Positions 63,262 to 64,000 of a stretch of DNA of 64,000 nt are shown here, piece by piece (position 1 is the first letter of the stretch; each line of letters begins with the position of its first letter). The notes under the pieces are model-generated. The model was not told where the DNA came from. It searched no databases and worked only from the letters and a program-made list of their open reading frames with translations. Where the stretch lies: NCBI RefSeq assembly GCF_012927265.1, contig NZ_JABBGF010000001.1, forward strand, positions 742,502-806,501, in the 5' to 3' direction. The position numbers were made by a program, and so were the translations under genes. The stretch comes from Chryseobacterium cheonjiense (GTDB taxonomy: Bacteria > Bacteroidota > Bacteroidia > Flavobacteriales > Weeksellaceae).

Positions 63262-64000
63262 ATGATCTACATTATTATCAGCCTGGCTGTTCTATCCATT
63301 GTATTGTATTTTGTCGTTACGGGACAGCCAGTCTTCGGTTCGGAAGCAACCGGAGAGCGACTGCTCAAAATACAGCGTTCCAAACATTATAATAATAAGC
63401 AGTTCCAGAATATTTCTAATACTCCGGCGCTGGCAGAGGGGTATTCTATGCCCAAAGTGATGTTTAATTTTCTGTTTAATAAAAAGAATCCCCATCTTAA
63501 ACCTTTGTCTGAAATTCCATCGATACATACGGACCTCAAAAATCTTTCCAAAGATCAGGATGTTTTTATCTGGCTCGGTCATTCATCGTATTATATTCAG
63601 ACAGACGGCATTTCTTTTCTGATTGACCCGGTGCTGAGTCCATACGGTTCCCCGTTTAAATTTTTTAATAAAGCATTTTCGGGAGCGGATATTTTTAAAC
63701 CTGAAGATATTCCTGCCATTGATTATCTTATCATCACCCACGATCATTACGACCACCTTGATTACCCGACTGTAAAATCGATCCGAAACAGAGTGGGAAA
63801 GGTTATTCTGCCTTTGGGAGTAGGTGCACATCTGGAACGGTGGGGGTATACGGCCGAACAGCTTATTGAGGAAGACTGGGGAACTGCAGTTGACCTGCAA
63901 AATAATATCAAAATAATATTTACTCCAGCCAGACATTTTTCAGGCAGGAAGGTAAAAAGAAATGTTACCTTATGGACGTCCTATGTTATGATCACTCCTA
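63262..64000 (+). CDS. Metallo-beta-lactamase-fold hydrolase, C-terminus outside window
   Basis: Open from the ATG at 63262 to the window edge (246 residues visible). One N-terminal membrane segment (MIYIIISLAVLSIVLYF), then WLGHSSYYIQTDGISFLIDP. The zinc-site block THDHYDHLDY (HxHxDH) and a later FTPARHFSGR His are visible. This matches the NAPE-PLD/UlaG-like group of MBL enzymes. The end of the gene and the exact substrate are not visible. Confidence 0.88.
   Translation, partial: MIYIIISLAVLSIVLYFVVTGQPVFGSEATGERLLKIQRSKHYNNKQFQNISNTPALAEGYSMPKVMFNFLFNKKNPHLKPLSEIPSIHTDLKNLSKDQDVFIWLGHSSYYIQTDGISFLIDPVLSPYGSPFKFFNKAFSGADIFKPEDIPAIDYLIITHDHYDHLDYPTVKSIRNRVGKVILPLGVGAHLERWGYTAEQLIEEDWGTAVDLQNNIKIIFTPARHFSGRKVKRNVTLWTSYVMITP

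Noticed and set aside
1..64000. tRNA, rRNA, tmRNA or riboswitch genes
   Set aside because: No cloverleaf-like stems, CCA ends or known aptamer cores were recognised by eye; a covariance-model scan was not possible.

Overview
The window looks like chromosome from a low-GC member of the Bacteroidota, most probably Chryseobacterium or a close Weeksellaceae relative. The evidence is the promoter form TAnnTTTG (several copies with an upstream TTG about 17-22 bp away), the absence of clear Shine-Dalgarno sites, two secreted proteins with type IX secretion tails, several Bacteroidota-typical families (DUF3098, DUF6261, the CHENW-Cys protein, CcoG without a cco cluster), and close-packed core genes interrupted by short palindromic repeats. 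The genus is inferred from memory of these families, not from a search.

Layout. 1-11.9 kb: a partial AAA ATPase, prfB, a DedA membrane protein, a lipoprotein esterase, a DUF808 protein, grpE-dnaJ, an Nramp manganese/iron importer with a promoter-operator, a DUF937-OmpA protein and proS. 12-25 kb: a Gly/Tyr/Trp-rich lipoprotein with a FadL-like porin, a ZIP transporter with a methyltransferase, an RlmL-type rRNA methylase, rsmA, ftsX-DUF3098, the uppP-truB-OMP-rluF operon, a four-HhH protein and two regulators. 25-41 kb: ccoG, an SMP-30-like lipoprotein, a DbpA-type helicase, an Ntn hydrolase, rpsA, a secreted M36 metalloprotease, an EamA transporter, an alpha/beta hydrolase, an oxidoreductase, pcm and a D-2-hydroxyacid dehydrogenase. 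41-46 kb is dominated by a 1398-residue repetitive type-B-sorted surface protein.

From 45.6 kb on the region is accessory in character. A DUF559 nuclease is bracketed by copies of a dispersed palindromic repeat (family A). It is followed by hutU, several other repeat families (B, C, D, G, H), a single-chain DUF262-DUF1524 restriction-like protein in AT-rich DNA, a nested 83-bp/21-bp direct repeat next to a DUF6261 gene, an apparently frameshifted CHENW/TonB-plug gene, and a GapN-like dehydrogenase set between two repeat-filled intergenic stretches of 0.7-0.8 kb. The right end has an alpha/beta hydrolase, an ECF sigma factor with a membrane partner, a YdcF protein overlapping an S41 peptidase, and a metallo-beta-lactamase-fold hydrolase cut by the edge.

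The best candidate for an undescribed system is the DUF559 nuclease with its CCCCTCC/GGAGGGG repeats: eight copies in this window, with copies at both outer edges of the roughly 0.9-kb DUF559 segment in inverted orientation. Second is the nested repeat at 53957-54121 beside the DUF6261 gene. No tRNA, rRNA, CRISPR array, transposase or integrase was seen.
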